From assembly GCF_024029355.1 (NCBI RefSeq), contig NZ_CP097117.1:1302001-1366000 (forward strand): 64,000 bases of DNA, read 5' to 3'. Source of the DNA: Fructilactobacillus cliffordii. GTDB lineage: Bacteria; Bacillota; Bacilli; Lactobacillales; Lactobacillaceae. A model generated the notes under the pieces. It did not search any database, was not told where the DNA came from, and saw only the letters and a program-made list of their open reading frames with translations. A program made the translations under genes and the position numbers. Each line of letters begins with the position of its first letter. Positions within the stretch are counted from its first letter, which is position 1. Below, in pieces: positions 9,383 through 16,845 of this stretch.

Positions 9383-9997
9383 GTGGACGTCGTGGAAACG
9401 TTCAAAAAATATCGCAAACAAATTGGCGTGGGATTGCTGATACTGGTGGTTGTGATTGTGGGTATCTTGACCGGAGTCAATCGATATCAGCTTTATCAGG
9501 AGCAAACCAAAGCGGATAATTTGCATACTAAGTATCACATGTTGAAAAAATCATACGATGAAATGACGACTGATGACGTGACGTATCAAGAGAATTTGAC
9601 GTATGAAAACGTGAAGACGATTGCGCAAACCAATAATGACGTTTTGAAAAAGGTCATGCAGGAAACGTTTGGCAATTATCCGACCGACGATGCTAAGCAA
9701 AAGGCGATTAAAACCGTCCAAAAGCAGTACATGTCAAATGCCGATGCAACTGCTTTAATTAACTCGGTGCCAGGTACGACCCAGTTAAATAACGTCAGCA
9801 TCTATAACTATAGTAGCCCTGAAGCTCGAGGGGGGCATTACTACTATTCCAACGTAACGGTTACCTTTTACGGCCGGCATCACCGGCGCTTACACACCAA
9901 CCGGTACTTATTTAAAGTGGACTTAAACAAGGGTGATCTGAACTCAAACAAGGTTCGGTTCCACCTCATCCAAATCTTTAAGGAGCAGAGACGATGA
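9383..9997 (+). CDS. Single-pass membrane protein of unknown function
   Basis: A 204-aa protein with one N-terminal membrane segment (about residues 14-32, LLILVVVIVGIL) and an outside domain rich in charged residues, with a likely helical stretch near residues 35-75. I do not recognise the family. The likely start codon is TTG or GTG close to 9383 behind GAGAGGG. It overlaps the next gene by 4 bases, so the two are probably made together. An extended -10 element (TGCTATACT) lies just upstream. Confidence 0.6.
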   Translation: MDVVETFKKYRKQIGVGLLILVVVIVGILTGVNRYQLYQEQTKADNLHTKYHMLKKSYDEMTTDDVTYQENLTYENVKTIAQTNNDVLKKVMQETFGNYPTDDAKQKAIKTVQKQYMSNADATALINSVPGTTQLNNVSIYNYSSPEARGGHYYYSNVTVTFYGRHHRRLHTNRYLFKVDLNKGDLNSNKVRFHLIQIFKEQRR

Positions 9998-10251
9998 TGA
10001 AAAAGTTAAAGCAGATTGTGACTCCCGCCCGGATGATCGTGGTGGTTGCCGTGGTTATTTTAGCTGGCTTGGTAACTTGGAACGTTTCAATTTATAATCA
10101 GCGAAAAGCAGCCCAGGCGGATGCCACTACGACTCAGCAGAAAATCAACAAAGTTAGTAAAGACTTTACGCCCAAGTATAAAAAGACAGAAGCCCAGGCG
10201 AAAAAAGAATTTCGTGCAACGCACAGCGATCCTTTAAACCCTGGCAATTAG
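9994..10251 (+). CDS. Small membrane-anchored protein
   Basis: An 85-aa protein with one membrane segment (about residues 14-31) and a basic, Ala/Lys/Gln-rich outside tail. The architecture mirrors its upstream partner, so the two may be components of one envelope complex. I do not recognise a family. A terminator follows directly. Confidence 0.6.
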   Translation: MMKKLKQIVTPARMIVVVAVVILAGLVTWNVSIYNQRKAAQADATTTQQKINKVSKDFTPKYKKTEAQAKKEFRATHSDPLNPGN

Positions 10252-10257
10252 GCGATT

Positions 10258-10293
10258 AAAAGAGTTCATCACAAGGTGGTGGACTCTTTTTTT
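10258..10293 (+). terminator. Terminator after the small membrane protein pair
   Basis: An imperfect hairpin AAAAGAGTTCATCAC / GTGGTGGACTCTTTT is followed by a T-run. Confidence 0.75.
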
Positions 10294-10315
10294 GGCACTA
10301 ATTTTAATTTTTCGT

Positions 10316-10343
10316 TTGACAAAATATCCGAACTATATATAAT
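10316..10343 (+). promoter_or_regulatory. Promoter of the T-box/luxS operon
   Basis: TTGACA (10316-10321), a 16-base spacer, then TATAAT (10338-10343). Transcription would start near 10350, just ahead of the T-box leader. Confidence 0.85.
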
Positions 10344-10374
10344 AAGTACCAACAATTAAATGTAAAACGTAAAC

Positions 10375-10630
10375 AAAAAGAACGGGAGAGTAACAAACGT
10401 TCGATAGTTCAGAAAGTCTACGGTTGCTGTGAGTAGATCGAATCGACGTTTGCGAATATGGCCCGCAAATTGGCAGCATTGAGATTTAAATGCTGATGGG
10501 TTGGCAACCATTATTCACTGCACGCGTTAGTTTTTGACGTTGGCGAGGATAGGTGCGTAAGTAGCTATCAAAGTAGAATGGTACCGTGGAGAAATCCGCT
10601 TCTAGTTAATGACTAGGAGCGGATTTTTTT
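10375..10630 (+). promoter_or_regulatory. T-box riboswitch specific for tRNA-Met
   Basis: The leader has the T-box parts in order. Stem I has CGGG/CCCG at its base and CAAACG/CGTTTG above it. The internal loop between them has AGAGTA on the 5' side and CGAATATGG on the 3' side, giving specifier ATG at 10458-10460. Downstream is the T-box sequence AATGGTACCGTGG (10578-10590), then a terminator hairpin AATCCGCT...AGCGGATT with a T-run. The bulge UGGU would pair with discriminator A, which the elongator tRNA-Met of this window carries. Uncharged tRNA-Met should switch on luxS and the genes behind it. Confidence 0.88.
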
Positions 10631-10699
10631 GTTTCTCGAGCTTTTGTGGCACGTTTAATTGGAAAATTGGTTAACTAAGATTTGAGAGGAGTTTTTTTG

Positions 10700-11173
10700 A
10701 TGACAAAAGTAGAAAGTTTCACGTTAGATCACACGCAGGTACAGGCCCCGTATGTGCGACTGATTGCTGCTGAGGAGGGTGATCAGGGGGATGTGATTTC
10801 CAACTTTGATTTACGACTCGTGCAACCCAACGCCAATGCTATTCCCACGGCTGGCTTGCACACGATTGAGCATTTACTAGCCGGACTGTTACGAGATCGC
10901 CTCGATGGAGTGATTGATTGTTCGCCGTTTGGATGCCGAACCGGTTTTCACCTGATTGTGTGGGGTGCCCCGACGGCCGCGGAAGTAGCGCAAGCCCTGA
11001 AAGCAGCCCTTACAGAAATTCGAGATGAGATTGAATGGGATGATGTGCAGGGTACCGACAAATATAGCTGTGGGAACTATCGCGATCACTCGTTGTTCTC
11101 GGCTAAGGAATGTTCCCGCGATATTTTAGCCCAAGGCATTAGTTCTGACCCGTATGAACGGAAATTAGTTTAG
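10700..11173 (+). CDS. luxS: S-ribosylhomocysteine lyase
   Basis: LuxS splits S-ribosylhomocysteine into homocysteine and the autoinducer-2 precursor DPD in the activated methyl cycle. The protein is 157 aa. The metal ligands are His54 and His58 in HTIEH and Cys124 in KYSCGN, with Glu57 and Cys79 (FGCRTG) as catalytic residues. I use ATG 10700 because the GAGAGGAG site at 10684-10691 fits it, rather than the upstream TTG. It is the first gene behind the Met T-box, so homocysteine recycling is tied to methionine supply. Confidence 0.96.
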   Translation: MTKVESFTLDHTQVQAPYVRLIAAEEGDQGDVISNFDLRLVQPNANAIPTAGLHTIEHLLAGLLRDRLDGVIDCSPFGCRTGFHLIVWGAPTAAEVAQALKAALTEIRDEIEWDDVQGTDKYSCGNYRDHSLFSAKECSRDILAQGISSDPYERKLV

Positions 11174-11185
11174 GAGGATTTAATT

Positions 11186-12316
11186 ATGACAGCGACCCAT
11201 TTTGACATTGTAGGCAGTTTTTTACGACCGGAACGCTTAAAGCGGGCTCGGGCCAATCGGCAAGCAGGCAACATTAGTGCCCAGGATTTAATGGACGTGG
11301 AAAATCAGGAAATTGCTGATTTAGTTCAAAAAGAAGTCCAAGTGGGCTTGAAGATCGTGACCGACGGGGAATTCCGCCGTAGTTACTGGCACTTAGATAC
11401 CTTCTGGGGCTTTGACGGGATCAAGCACACCCATCAGGAACACGGCTACCAGTTTCATGGAGTAGAAACCCGAAACGACTCGGCTCAGGTGGAAGGCAAG
11501 ATCAAGTTTAATCCTAACCATCCAGACTTACAGGCCTTCCGTTACTTACAATCGGTCGTAAAAAACTATCCGGGCATCACCGCGCGGCAAAGCATTCCGT
11601 CCCCCGCGCAGCTATACGCCGAACTAGTTCGCGGCCCCGAAAACATTGCGGCGGTCCAAAAGTATTATCCGAATCATCAGGACTTAGTGCATGACATTGG
11701 GACAGCCTATCGGGACCTGATCTTAGCGCTATATGAAGCTGGTTGTCGGGACGTGAAGCTCGATGACTGTACCTGGGGAATGTTAGCGGATCATGATTTC
11801 TGGAAGTTAATGACGGATCAAGCCGAAGACATTGAGCAGTTGCAACAGGAATACGTGGCCTTTAACAACGCTGCGCTCGTAGATTTACCGGCTGACTTAC
11901 GGACCAGCACCCACGTGTGTCGCGGAAACTACGCTTCGACCTGGGCCGCCCAAGGGGGCTACCAACCAGTGGCCAAGACGTTGTTTAACGAGGAAAACGT
12001 GGAAAACTACTACCTTGAATTTGATGACCAGCGGGCCGGGGACTTCCAGCCATTGGCGGAAGTGCCAGCCACCAAAAACGTGGTGCTGGGCTTAGTAACT
12101 TCCAAACGACCGGAATTAGAAAAGCCAGAAACGCTTAAAGAGCGCGTAAAAGAAGCTAGTCAGTACGTCAATTTAGACCGGTTGGGCTTGAGTACGCAGT
12201 GTGGTTTTGCTTCAACGGAAGAAGGAAATCACCTTACGGAAGCCCAACAGTGGGACAAAATTAAACTCGTGATTGAAACGGCCAACCAAATTTGGCCAGC
12301 AACGAAGGAGGACTAA
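11186..12316 (+). CDS. MetE-core-like methionine synthase family protein (YxjG/YxjH type)
   Basis: A 376-aa protein with the C-terminal, zinc-binding half of cobalamin-independent methionine synthase but no N-terminal MetE domain, like Bacillus YxjG/YxjH. The zinc ligands are His243 and Cys245 (STHVCRG), Glu278 (YYLEFDD) and Cys339 (STQCGF). It probably methylates homocysteine, though the methyl donor of such short forms is not certain. It lies 12 bases after luxS, which makes homocysteine, and is followed closely by an SDR gene; all are behind the Met T-box. Confidence 0.88.
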   Translation: MTATHFDIVGSFLRPERLKRARANRQAGNISAQDLMDVENQEIADLVQKEVQVGLKIVTDGEFRRSYWHLDTFWGFDGIKHTHQEHGYQFHGVETRNDSAQVEGKIKFNPNHPDLQAFRYLQSVVKNYPGITARQSIPSPAQLYAELVRGPENIAAVQKYYPNHQDLVHDIGTAYRDLILALYEAGCRDVKLDDCTWGMLADHDFWKLMTDQAEDIEQLQQEYVAFNNAALVDLPADLRTSTHVCRGNYASTWAAQGGYQPVAKTLFNEENVENYYLEFDDQRAGDFQPLAEVPATKNVVLGLVTSKRPELEKPETLKERVKEASQYVNLDRLGLSTQCGFASTEEGNHLTEAQQWDKIKLVIETANQIWPATKED

Positions 12317-12318
12317 CG

Positions 12319-13095
12319 ATGCCGAAAAAAGTAGCAATTATTACCGGGAGTGGTCGCGGGATTGGAGCTGCGATTGCCAAACAATTAGCCGGAGAGGGAT
12401 ATGCGATTGCGGTGGCAGACATTGACTCCGATACTGCAGATCAAGTCGCTAATGACATTAATCAGCAAGACAACCAAACTGCCCGTTCGTACGTTGTCGA
12501 CGTGGCAGAGCGTGACGATGTCTTTCGCTTAGTTAACGAGGTGGTGCAGGATTTCGGCCAACTGGATTTATTTGTCAATAACGCCGGAATCGCCTTCATT
12601 GCGTCCATCGTGGACAGTAATCCAGAGGAGGTTAAACGGTTGTTGAACGTTAACCTGCTGGGAACCTTCTGGGGGATTCAAGCGGCAGCCACGCAGTTTA
12701 AAAAGCAGGGCACCGGTGGCAAGATTATTAACGCCGCTTCTCTAGCTTCCGTGGAGGGATCCGCCTTACAAGGAGCTTACTCAGCTTCAAAGTTTGCAAT
12801 TCGAGGACTCGGACAGTCGGCAGCCAAGGAACTGGCGCCGGATCACATCACCGTCAATGCCTATGATCCCGGAATTGTGTTGACCCCATTACGAGATGGA
12901 ATTGACGAAACAACTGCGAAACTAAAAAATACGACCTTTTCTGAACAACGCCAGGGAGTGGTGGATGAGATTGCCTTAAAACGGGCCGCTACTCCCGAGG
13001 ATGTCGCTCAGGTGATTTCCTTTCTAGCTTCGCCCAAGGCCGATTACATTACCGGCCAATCCATTCTGATTGACGGGGGAATGCGCTTCCACTAG
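12319..13095 (+). CDS. Short-chain dehydrogenase, acetoin/diacetyl reductase-like
   Basis: A 258-aa classical SDR with cofactor motif TGSGRGIG (residues 9-16), NNAG (87-90), catalytic Ser141 and YSASK (Tyr154, Lys158), and the DPGIV motif. It resembles (S)-acetoin-forming diacetyl reductases of lactic acid bacteria. The ATG at 12319 has GGAGGA upstream. It lies 2 bases behind the MetE-like gene, so it is part of the T-box operon, an unusual place for an acetoin reductase; its true substrate may differ. Confidence 0.8.
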   Translation: MPKKVAIITGSGRGIGAAIAKQLAGEGYAIAVADIDSDTADQVANDINQQDNQTARSYVVDVAERDDVFRLVNEVVQDFGQLDLFVNNAGIAFIASIVDSNPEEVKRLLNVNLLGTFWGIQAAATQFKKQGTGGKIINAASLASVEGSALQGAYSASKFAIRGLGQSAAKELAPDHITVNAYDPGIVLTPLRDGIDETTAKLKNTTFSEQRQGVVDEIALKRAATPEDVAQVISFLASPKADYITGQSILIDGGMRFH

Positions 13096-13130
13096 TTGTG
13101 AGGTAAGAAACTAGATGGGAGAGTGTTTTC

Positions 13131-13991
13131 ATGAAAAAAGGAAGAATCATTGGAATTGGGGTCATCGTCGTAGTGGTGCTCTTGGGAGTGTGGACCTTTT
13201 GGGGGCACGCCCACCAACAAAAAGATGAAATTACGTTAGGTACAATTGGCTCGGATGCCAAAATTTGGAATTACATTGCCAAGCAACCGGCCACGAAAAA
13301 AGCACATATCAAGTTGCAAGTTAAGAGTTTCACCGACGGAGTGGCACTCAATACGGCAACGGCACAGGGCAAGGTGAACGTGAATGCCTTTCAATCGGAT
13401 GCTTACTTGCAGGCCTATAACCAGAAGAATCCGAAGCAGCAACTCGATGTCATCGGAACCACATACCTGGAACCGTTAGGAATTTATTCCACGAAATACA
13501 AGCAATTGAGCCAGATTCCAGACGGGAGCATAATTGCGATTGCGGATAATCCCTCTAATACCGCCCGGGGCCTGAAGTTATTAGCCCAAGCCGGCTTAAT
13601 TAAGTTGAAGCCCAACTTTAGCACGTTGTCGGGGCTGAACGGAATTGCAAGTAATCCGCATCAGTTTAAGTTTCAGGAAATCGATGACACAACCGGTCCC
13701 AGGGTAATTAAGGATCAAAAGGTGGCCGCGGCGTTGATTAGTAACACGATTGCGCTGGAGGGGCATCTGAACGTGTTGACTGATTCCTTGTACCATGAGC
13801 AGGTCAACCAGTCGACCAAGGCCAATATTAACGTGCTGGCGACCGCCAAAAATGCCTCAAAGCAACAGAAACACCAGTACCAAAAACTGTTGCAGATTTA
13901 TCACAGTAAGAACGTGCAAAAATACGTTCAGCGTGAATTTGATGGGACTAAGATTGAGGTCCAGAAACCAGTCAGTTATTTACGCAACTAG
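13131..13991 (+). CDS. MetQ/NlpA-family substrate-binding protein, membrane-anchored
   Basis: A 286-aa solute-binding protein of the methionine ABC transporter MetQ type: TLGTIGSDAKIWNYIA, NVNAFQSDAYLQAYN, and AIADNPSNTARGLKLL are family blocks. Residues 5-22 form a hydrophobic segment, but there is no lipobox cysteine, so it is probably held by an uncleaved anchor. No ATPase or permease gene lies next to it, so it must share a transporter or serve another role. Its place behind the Met T-box operon fits methionine or a related sulfur amino acid. Confidence 0.85.
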   Translation: MKKGRIIGIGVIVVVVLLGVWTFWGHAHQQKDEITLGTIGSDAKIWNYIAKQPATKKAHIKLQVKSFTDGVALNTATAQGKVNVNAFQSDAYLQAYNQKNPKQQLDVIGTTYLEPLGIYSTKYKQLSQIPDGSIIAIADNPSNTARGLKLLAQAGLIKLKPNFSTLSGLNGIASNPHQFKFQEIDDTTGPRVIKDQKVAAALISNTIALEGHLNVLTDSLYHEQVNQSTKANINVLATAKNASKQQKHQYQKLLQIYHSKNVQKYVQREFDGTKIEVQKPVSYLRN

Positions 13992-14021
13992 GTTGGCTAA
14001 TCCCCGAAGGAGTGAGAAACC

Positions 14022-14168
14022 ATGATGTTACTGTTGAAAATAATTGCATTGATCGCTTTCTGGCTCCTATATTTTTGGGTGGCGGCCTGGGCTTTTCGTG
14101 TCGATATTATTCGGGAAATCAGGGTTAAATTTAAAGCAAAATTAAAAAAGTTTGGCTTTAGTCAATGA
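14022..14168 (+). CDS. Small membrane protein, 48 aa
   Basis: An open frame from ATG 14022 with a GAAGGAG site 10 bases upstream. The product has one hydrophobic segment (LLLKIIALIAFWLLYFWVAA) followed by a basic tail (KFKAKLKKFGF). It sits between the two MetQ-like genes, 30 bases after the first, and its end overlaps the promoter region of the Cys leader. No family recognised. Confidence 0.5.
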   Translation: MMLLLKIIALIAFWLLYFWVAAWAFRVDIIREIRVKFKAKLKKFGFSQ

Positions 14169-14175
14169 TTCATGT

Positions 14176-14181
14176 TATACT
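14176..14181 (+). promoter_or_regulatory. -10 element of the Cys-leader transcript
   Basis: TGTTATACT is an extended -10 box; TTGGCT, 18 bases upstream, is a plausible weak -35. The start point would be near 14188, about 26 bases before the leader peptide. Confidence 0.5.
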
Positions 14182-14213
14182 TATTAAAAATTAGTAAAGG
14201 AGATTCGTGGAAA

Positions 14214-14252
14214 ATGTTAATGACAACGTGTTGTTGTTCAATGCTTAACTAA
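14214..14252 (+). CDS. Leader peptide with three successive Cys codons
   Basis: A 12-aa open frame, MLMTTCCCSMLN, preceded by AAAGGAG (14196-14202). Three TGT codons in a row at 14229-14237 and three Met codons are the hallmark of a leader peptide whose translation senses amino-acid supply. Its stop codon lies inside the 5' arm of a 10-bp hairpin (ACTAATCAAT 14248-14257 with ATTGATTAGT 14281-14290). Confidence 0.65.
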   Translation: MLMTTCCCSMLN

Positions 14253-14406
14253 TCAATTCTGAAAGCCGATGGATTTTCTCATTGATTAGTGGTGACGCTG
14301 GATTTTTGGGAAAATTCATATTGAACTGGAACACATTTTCGCGGATTTACTTGTCAACCTACGAAAAAGAGGTCGCTGTCAGTATGAATTGACAGGGACC
14401 TTTTTT
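14248..14406 (+). promoter_or_regulatory. Attenuator: terminator with competing antiterminator
   Basis: The terminator is GGTC-G-CTGTCA / TGACAG-G-GACC plus TTTTTT (14371-14406). An 8-bp competing pairing, AATTCATA (14313-14320) with TATGAATT (14383-14390), uses the terminator loop and 3' arm, and TGTCAA (14352-14357) can pair with TTGACA (14389-14394). These pairings cannot coexist with the terminator. With the Cys leader upstream this is a ribosome-controlled attenuator by inference. Confidence 0.65.
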
Positions 14407-14423
14407 GTCTGAGGAGGATTACG

Positions 14424-14480
14424 ATGAATCAAAAATTAGTTACGTTACTAGGAAAATATCGCGGTGGCCAAGCCTGTTAA
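14424..14480 (+). CDS. Second small upstream peptide, 18 aa
   Basis: An open frame MNQKLVTLLGKYRGGQAC with a very strong ribosome site (GAGGAGG, 14411-14417). Cys is the last codon. Its Arg-Gly-Gly codons (GCGGTGG, 14461-14467) pair perfectly with CCACCGC at 14500-14506, and CTGGTAA (14512-14518) can pair with TTACTAG either inside the frame (14445-14451) or after it (14486-14492). It lies between the terminator and the MetQ-like gene, so it may control translation of that gene. Confidence 0.55.
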   Translation: MNQKLVTLLGKYRGGQAC

Positions 14481-14541
14481 CATTGTTACTAGATTTGAAC
14501 CACCGCAGAAACTGGTAATTAAATAAAGGAGACTCATTATA

Positions 14542-15363
14542 ATGAAGAAAAAGTACATTATCAGCGGAATTATTGTTATTTTCGCCCTAATTTTTGTATT
14601 TACGTTTATCATCAAACCCAAGCAGGATGACTCGAAAACAATTCGGTTAGCTTCTTCGCCCGGTCCTTACAGTGAATTATTCCTGAAAGGGGTCAAGCCA
14701 ATTCTGGAAAAGGAAGGCTACAAAGTTAAGAACCAGTCCTTTAGTGACCTTTCCTTAGCCGACGTGGCCATTAATAACGGCGAAGCCGACCTGAACGTGG
14801 ACCAACACACGGCTTATATGAATAATTTCAATCATGAAAAGCACGCACATTTAGCCGCTTTAACAAAGATTCCGACCGTTCCGACTGGAATTTATCCCGC
14901 CAAGAAACACAGTCTAAAGGAAGTTAGTGATGGGGATAAGGTTGCCATTCCTAACGATCCGTCCAACATGGCACGGGCCTATAACGTGTTAGTTAAGGCT
15001 GGCTGGATTACTTTGAAACCGGGAGTTGACCCAATCAAAGCGACTAGCAAGGACATTGCTACAAACAAGTACAATCTAAAGATTACGGAAATGCAAGATG
15101 TGCAGATTCCGCGATCGCGGTCTGATTTTGACTACGTAATTTTACCAGGTTCAACTGCTTATCCAGCTAAGATTTCCACGAAGACGATGTTACTGCCGGA
15201 AGATATTAAACCGGACTATTACCTCGTGGCTGCTGTAGATAAGAAGAGTGAAAACAAGAAGTGGGCCAAAGCGGTTAAAAAGGCTTACCATTCCAAAGAA
15301 TTTAAACAATACCTGAAGGATCACAACAAACAGAGTTTTTGGAAGACGCCAAAGGGTTACTAA
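14542..15363 (+). CDS. MetQ/NlpA-family substrate-binding protein behind a Cys leader
   Basis: A 273-aa solute-binding protein of the MetQ/NlpA family (IRLASSPGPYSELFLKGV; DLNVDQHTAYMNNFN; VAIPNDPSNMARAYNVL). It has a hydrophobic N-terminal anchor (residues 5-25) and no lipobox cysteine. The ribosome site AAAGGAG precedes ATG 14542. The Cys-codon leader and attenuator suggest that its ligand is cysteine, cystine or another sulfur compound. No ABC ATPase or permease gene is adjacent. It is clearly different in sequence from the copy at 13131. Confidence 0.85.
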   Translation: MKKKYIISGIIVIFALIFVFTFIIKPKQDDSKTIRLASSPGPYSELFLKGVKPILEKEGYKVKNQSFSDLSLADVAINNGEADLNVDQHTAYMNNFNHEKHAHLAALTKIPTVPTGIYPAKKHSLKEVSDGDKVAIPNDPSNMARAYNVLVKAGWITLKPGVDPIKATSKDIATNKYNLKITEMQDVQIPRSRSDFDYVILPGSTAYPAKISTKTMLLPEDIKPDYYLVAAVDKKSENKKWAKAVKKAYHSKEFKQYLKDHNKQSFWKTPKGY

Positions 15364-15377
15364 TTAAAATGTTACTA

Positions 15378-15412
15378 ACAGCTCCCACTGGTTAAGTGAG
15401 GGCTGTTTTTTT
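15378..15412 (+). terminator. Terminator after the second MetQ-like gene
   Basis: ACAGCTCCCACT-GGTTA-AGTGAGGGCTGT followed by seven T. Confidence 0.85.
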
Positions 15413-15561
15413 GAGCCAAAAGCGACTGTTAACCGATAGTTGCGCATTTGCAACGCAGAATTGCGGGGTGAAACGAAGCTGCAACCGCTAAAACCAGAAA
15501 AATGCTTTGCAAATGAAAGTTAATTCGGAATAATGAGATTAACCTGGAAGGAAGTGAAACA

Positions 15562-15900
15562 ATGGAAAATCATTTTGCTAGTCAGTTAAAAAAATTACGA
15601 ACGAAACAAGGATTCTCACAGGAAGATTTAGCCCAGCAGCTGTTTATTTCCCGCCAAGCAGTGTCACGGTGGGAAGCAGGAACCGCCTCACCGGATTTAA
15701 ACACGTTGATTAAACTAACCCAGCTTTTGGATTGTTCGTTGGATGAGTTGGTTTTTGCCCAACCGGCTTCTGAACCACAGAAAACCAAAGCAACGGGCAT
15801 GAACTTTTGGGAGTTCATCCATCTAGATTGGTGGTTAGTTTTTGCGTTCGGCGGTTTTTTCATTTGGATGTTGCGGGCAATTGTAAGATTATTTTCGTAA
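15562..15900 (+). CDS. XRE-family regulator with C-terminal membrane segment
   Basis: A 112-aa protein. Residues 6-60 are a Cro/C1-type helix-turn-helix (QLKKLRTKQGFSQEDLAQ, then SRQAVSRWEAG), and residues 85-110 form a membrane segment (WWLVFAFGGFFIWMLRAIV). Membrane-tethered XRE regulators of this shape are common in lactobacilli, usually with unknown signals. The ribosome site GGAAGG precedes ATG 15562. No obvious partner gene is in the same transcript except the doubtful frame downstream. Confidence 0.85.
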   Translation: MENHFASQLKKLRTKQGFSQEDLAQQLFISRQAVSRWEAGTASPDLNTLIKLTQLLDCSLDELVFAQPASEPQKTKATGMNFWEFIHLDWWLVFAFGGFFIWMLRAIVRLFS

Positions 15901-15944
15901 CGGCGCTACACACCAATTTACTGCAAGCCCAACAAAAATCGATT

Positions 15945-16253
15945 ATGGATGCCAACCAGCGGATTGAGCGGTTACAATTTCCCATATCTGTCACGCACGT
16001 AATTGAACGGCAAATCCAACAAGCAATTCGACACCAGCAACCGACGCTCACCGCGCGGTCAGTTCCTGATTCACGACTGCAACACCAAATTGGTTTGATT
16101 AAAAAGGAAACGAGGGCTAACTTTGTGAGCGCCTTTCAACGGCTGTACCAACGAACATTACCGGTGAGTGGCCTGGCAATTTTAACCGAATTCTTATTTA
16201 AGCGTTCCCAGGTTAGAAAAAAGTTTTTCTTTTCCCGACAAAGACGCTTATAA
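15945..16253 (+). CDS. Doubtful open frame, basic helical product
   Basis: The frame is open from within the regulator gene to 16253; the first ATG outside it is 15945, giving about 102 aa. The product would be basic and helix-rich with many Gln, Arg and hydrophobic residues in heptad-like order, and codon use looks like a real gene. There is no convincing ribosome site at 15945. It may be a coupled gene with a non-standard start, or a gene whose 5' end has been lost. No family recognised. Confidence 0.3.
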   Translation: MDANQRIERLQFPISVTHVIERQIQQAIRHQQPTLTARSVPDSRLQHQIGLIKKETRANFVSAFQRLYQRTLPVSGLAILTEFLFKRSQVRKKFFFSRQRRL

Positions 16254-16288
16254 TAACAACAACGAAGTAACACAGGAGGGCCGATGGA

Positions 16289-16804
16289 ATGAAGGGAAAA
16301 GAAATAATTTTGGGACTGCTTGACACCCGAGGACCGCTAACTGGCTATGAAATTAACGAAATCATTCAACAGCAGTTAAACCACTTCTATGATGGTAGTT
16401 ATGGAATGATTTATCCCACACTGCGCAAGCTCGAAGAAGATGGATTAGTAACCAAGCAGCAAGTTAACCAAACGGAAAAGCCCAATAAAAACGTCTTCTC
16501 GATTCAGCCGGCGGGAAAAAAGGTCTTTCAAAAGGCGTTGCATGCTGATTTAAAGGGTGAGACCTTTAAGTCGGATTTCTTGTTAAAGCTGTACTTTGGG
16601 GATCAACTCACTAAGCAGCAACAACGGAATTTATTGCAACAAGAATTAGATTTTAAGCAGCTCAAGCTGGATGCGCTCCATGCTAACTGCGACGAATGGC
16701 AGCAAAATGGCATTACGGCCAACCAACAGTTTACCGTTGATTACGGGATTGCGACTTATGCAGCCCAAATCAAGGTGTTACAACAAGCATTACAGCGTTT
16801 ATAG
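16289..16804 (+). CDS. PadR-family transcriptional regulator
   Basis: A 171-aa PadR protein. The N-terminal winged helix (about residues 3-75) shows the family pattern ILGLLDTRGPLTGYEINE, then YGMIYPTLRKLEEDGLV, and a C-terminal helical dimerisation region follows. PadR proteins repress efflux or phenolic-acid detoxification genes on ligand binding; no such target is adjacent. The ribosome site AGGAGG precedes ATG 16289. Confidence 0.88.
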   Translation: MKGKEIILGLLDTRGPLTGYEINEIIQQQLNHFYDGSYGMIYPTLRKLEEDGLVTKQQVNQTEKPNKNVFSIQPAGKKVFQKALHADLKGETFKSDFLLKLYFGDQLTKQQQRNLLQQELDFKQLKLDALHANCDEWQQNGITANQQFTVDYGIATYAAQIKVLQQALQRL

Positions 16805-16811
16805 CCCAACT

Positions 16812-16845
16812 AAAAACCTCGCCACAATCGTGACGAGGCTTTTTC
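16812..16845. terminator. Bidirectional terminator
   Basis: AAAACCTCG-CCAC-AATC-GTGA-CGAGGCTTTTT between the PadR gene and the convergent aminotransferase. Confidence 0.85.

Noticed and set aside
10375..10630. SAM riboswitch as alternative for the luxS leader
   Set aside because: The T-box motif, AGAGTA loop and ATG specifier are all present, and I see no S-box or SMK-box core.
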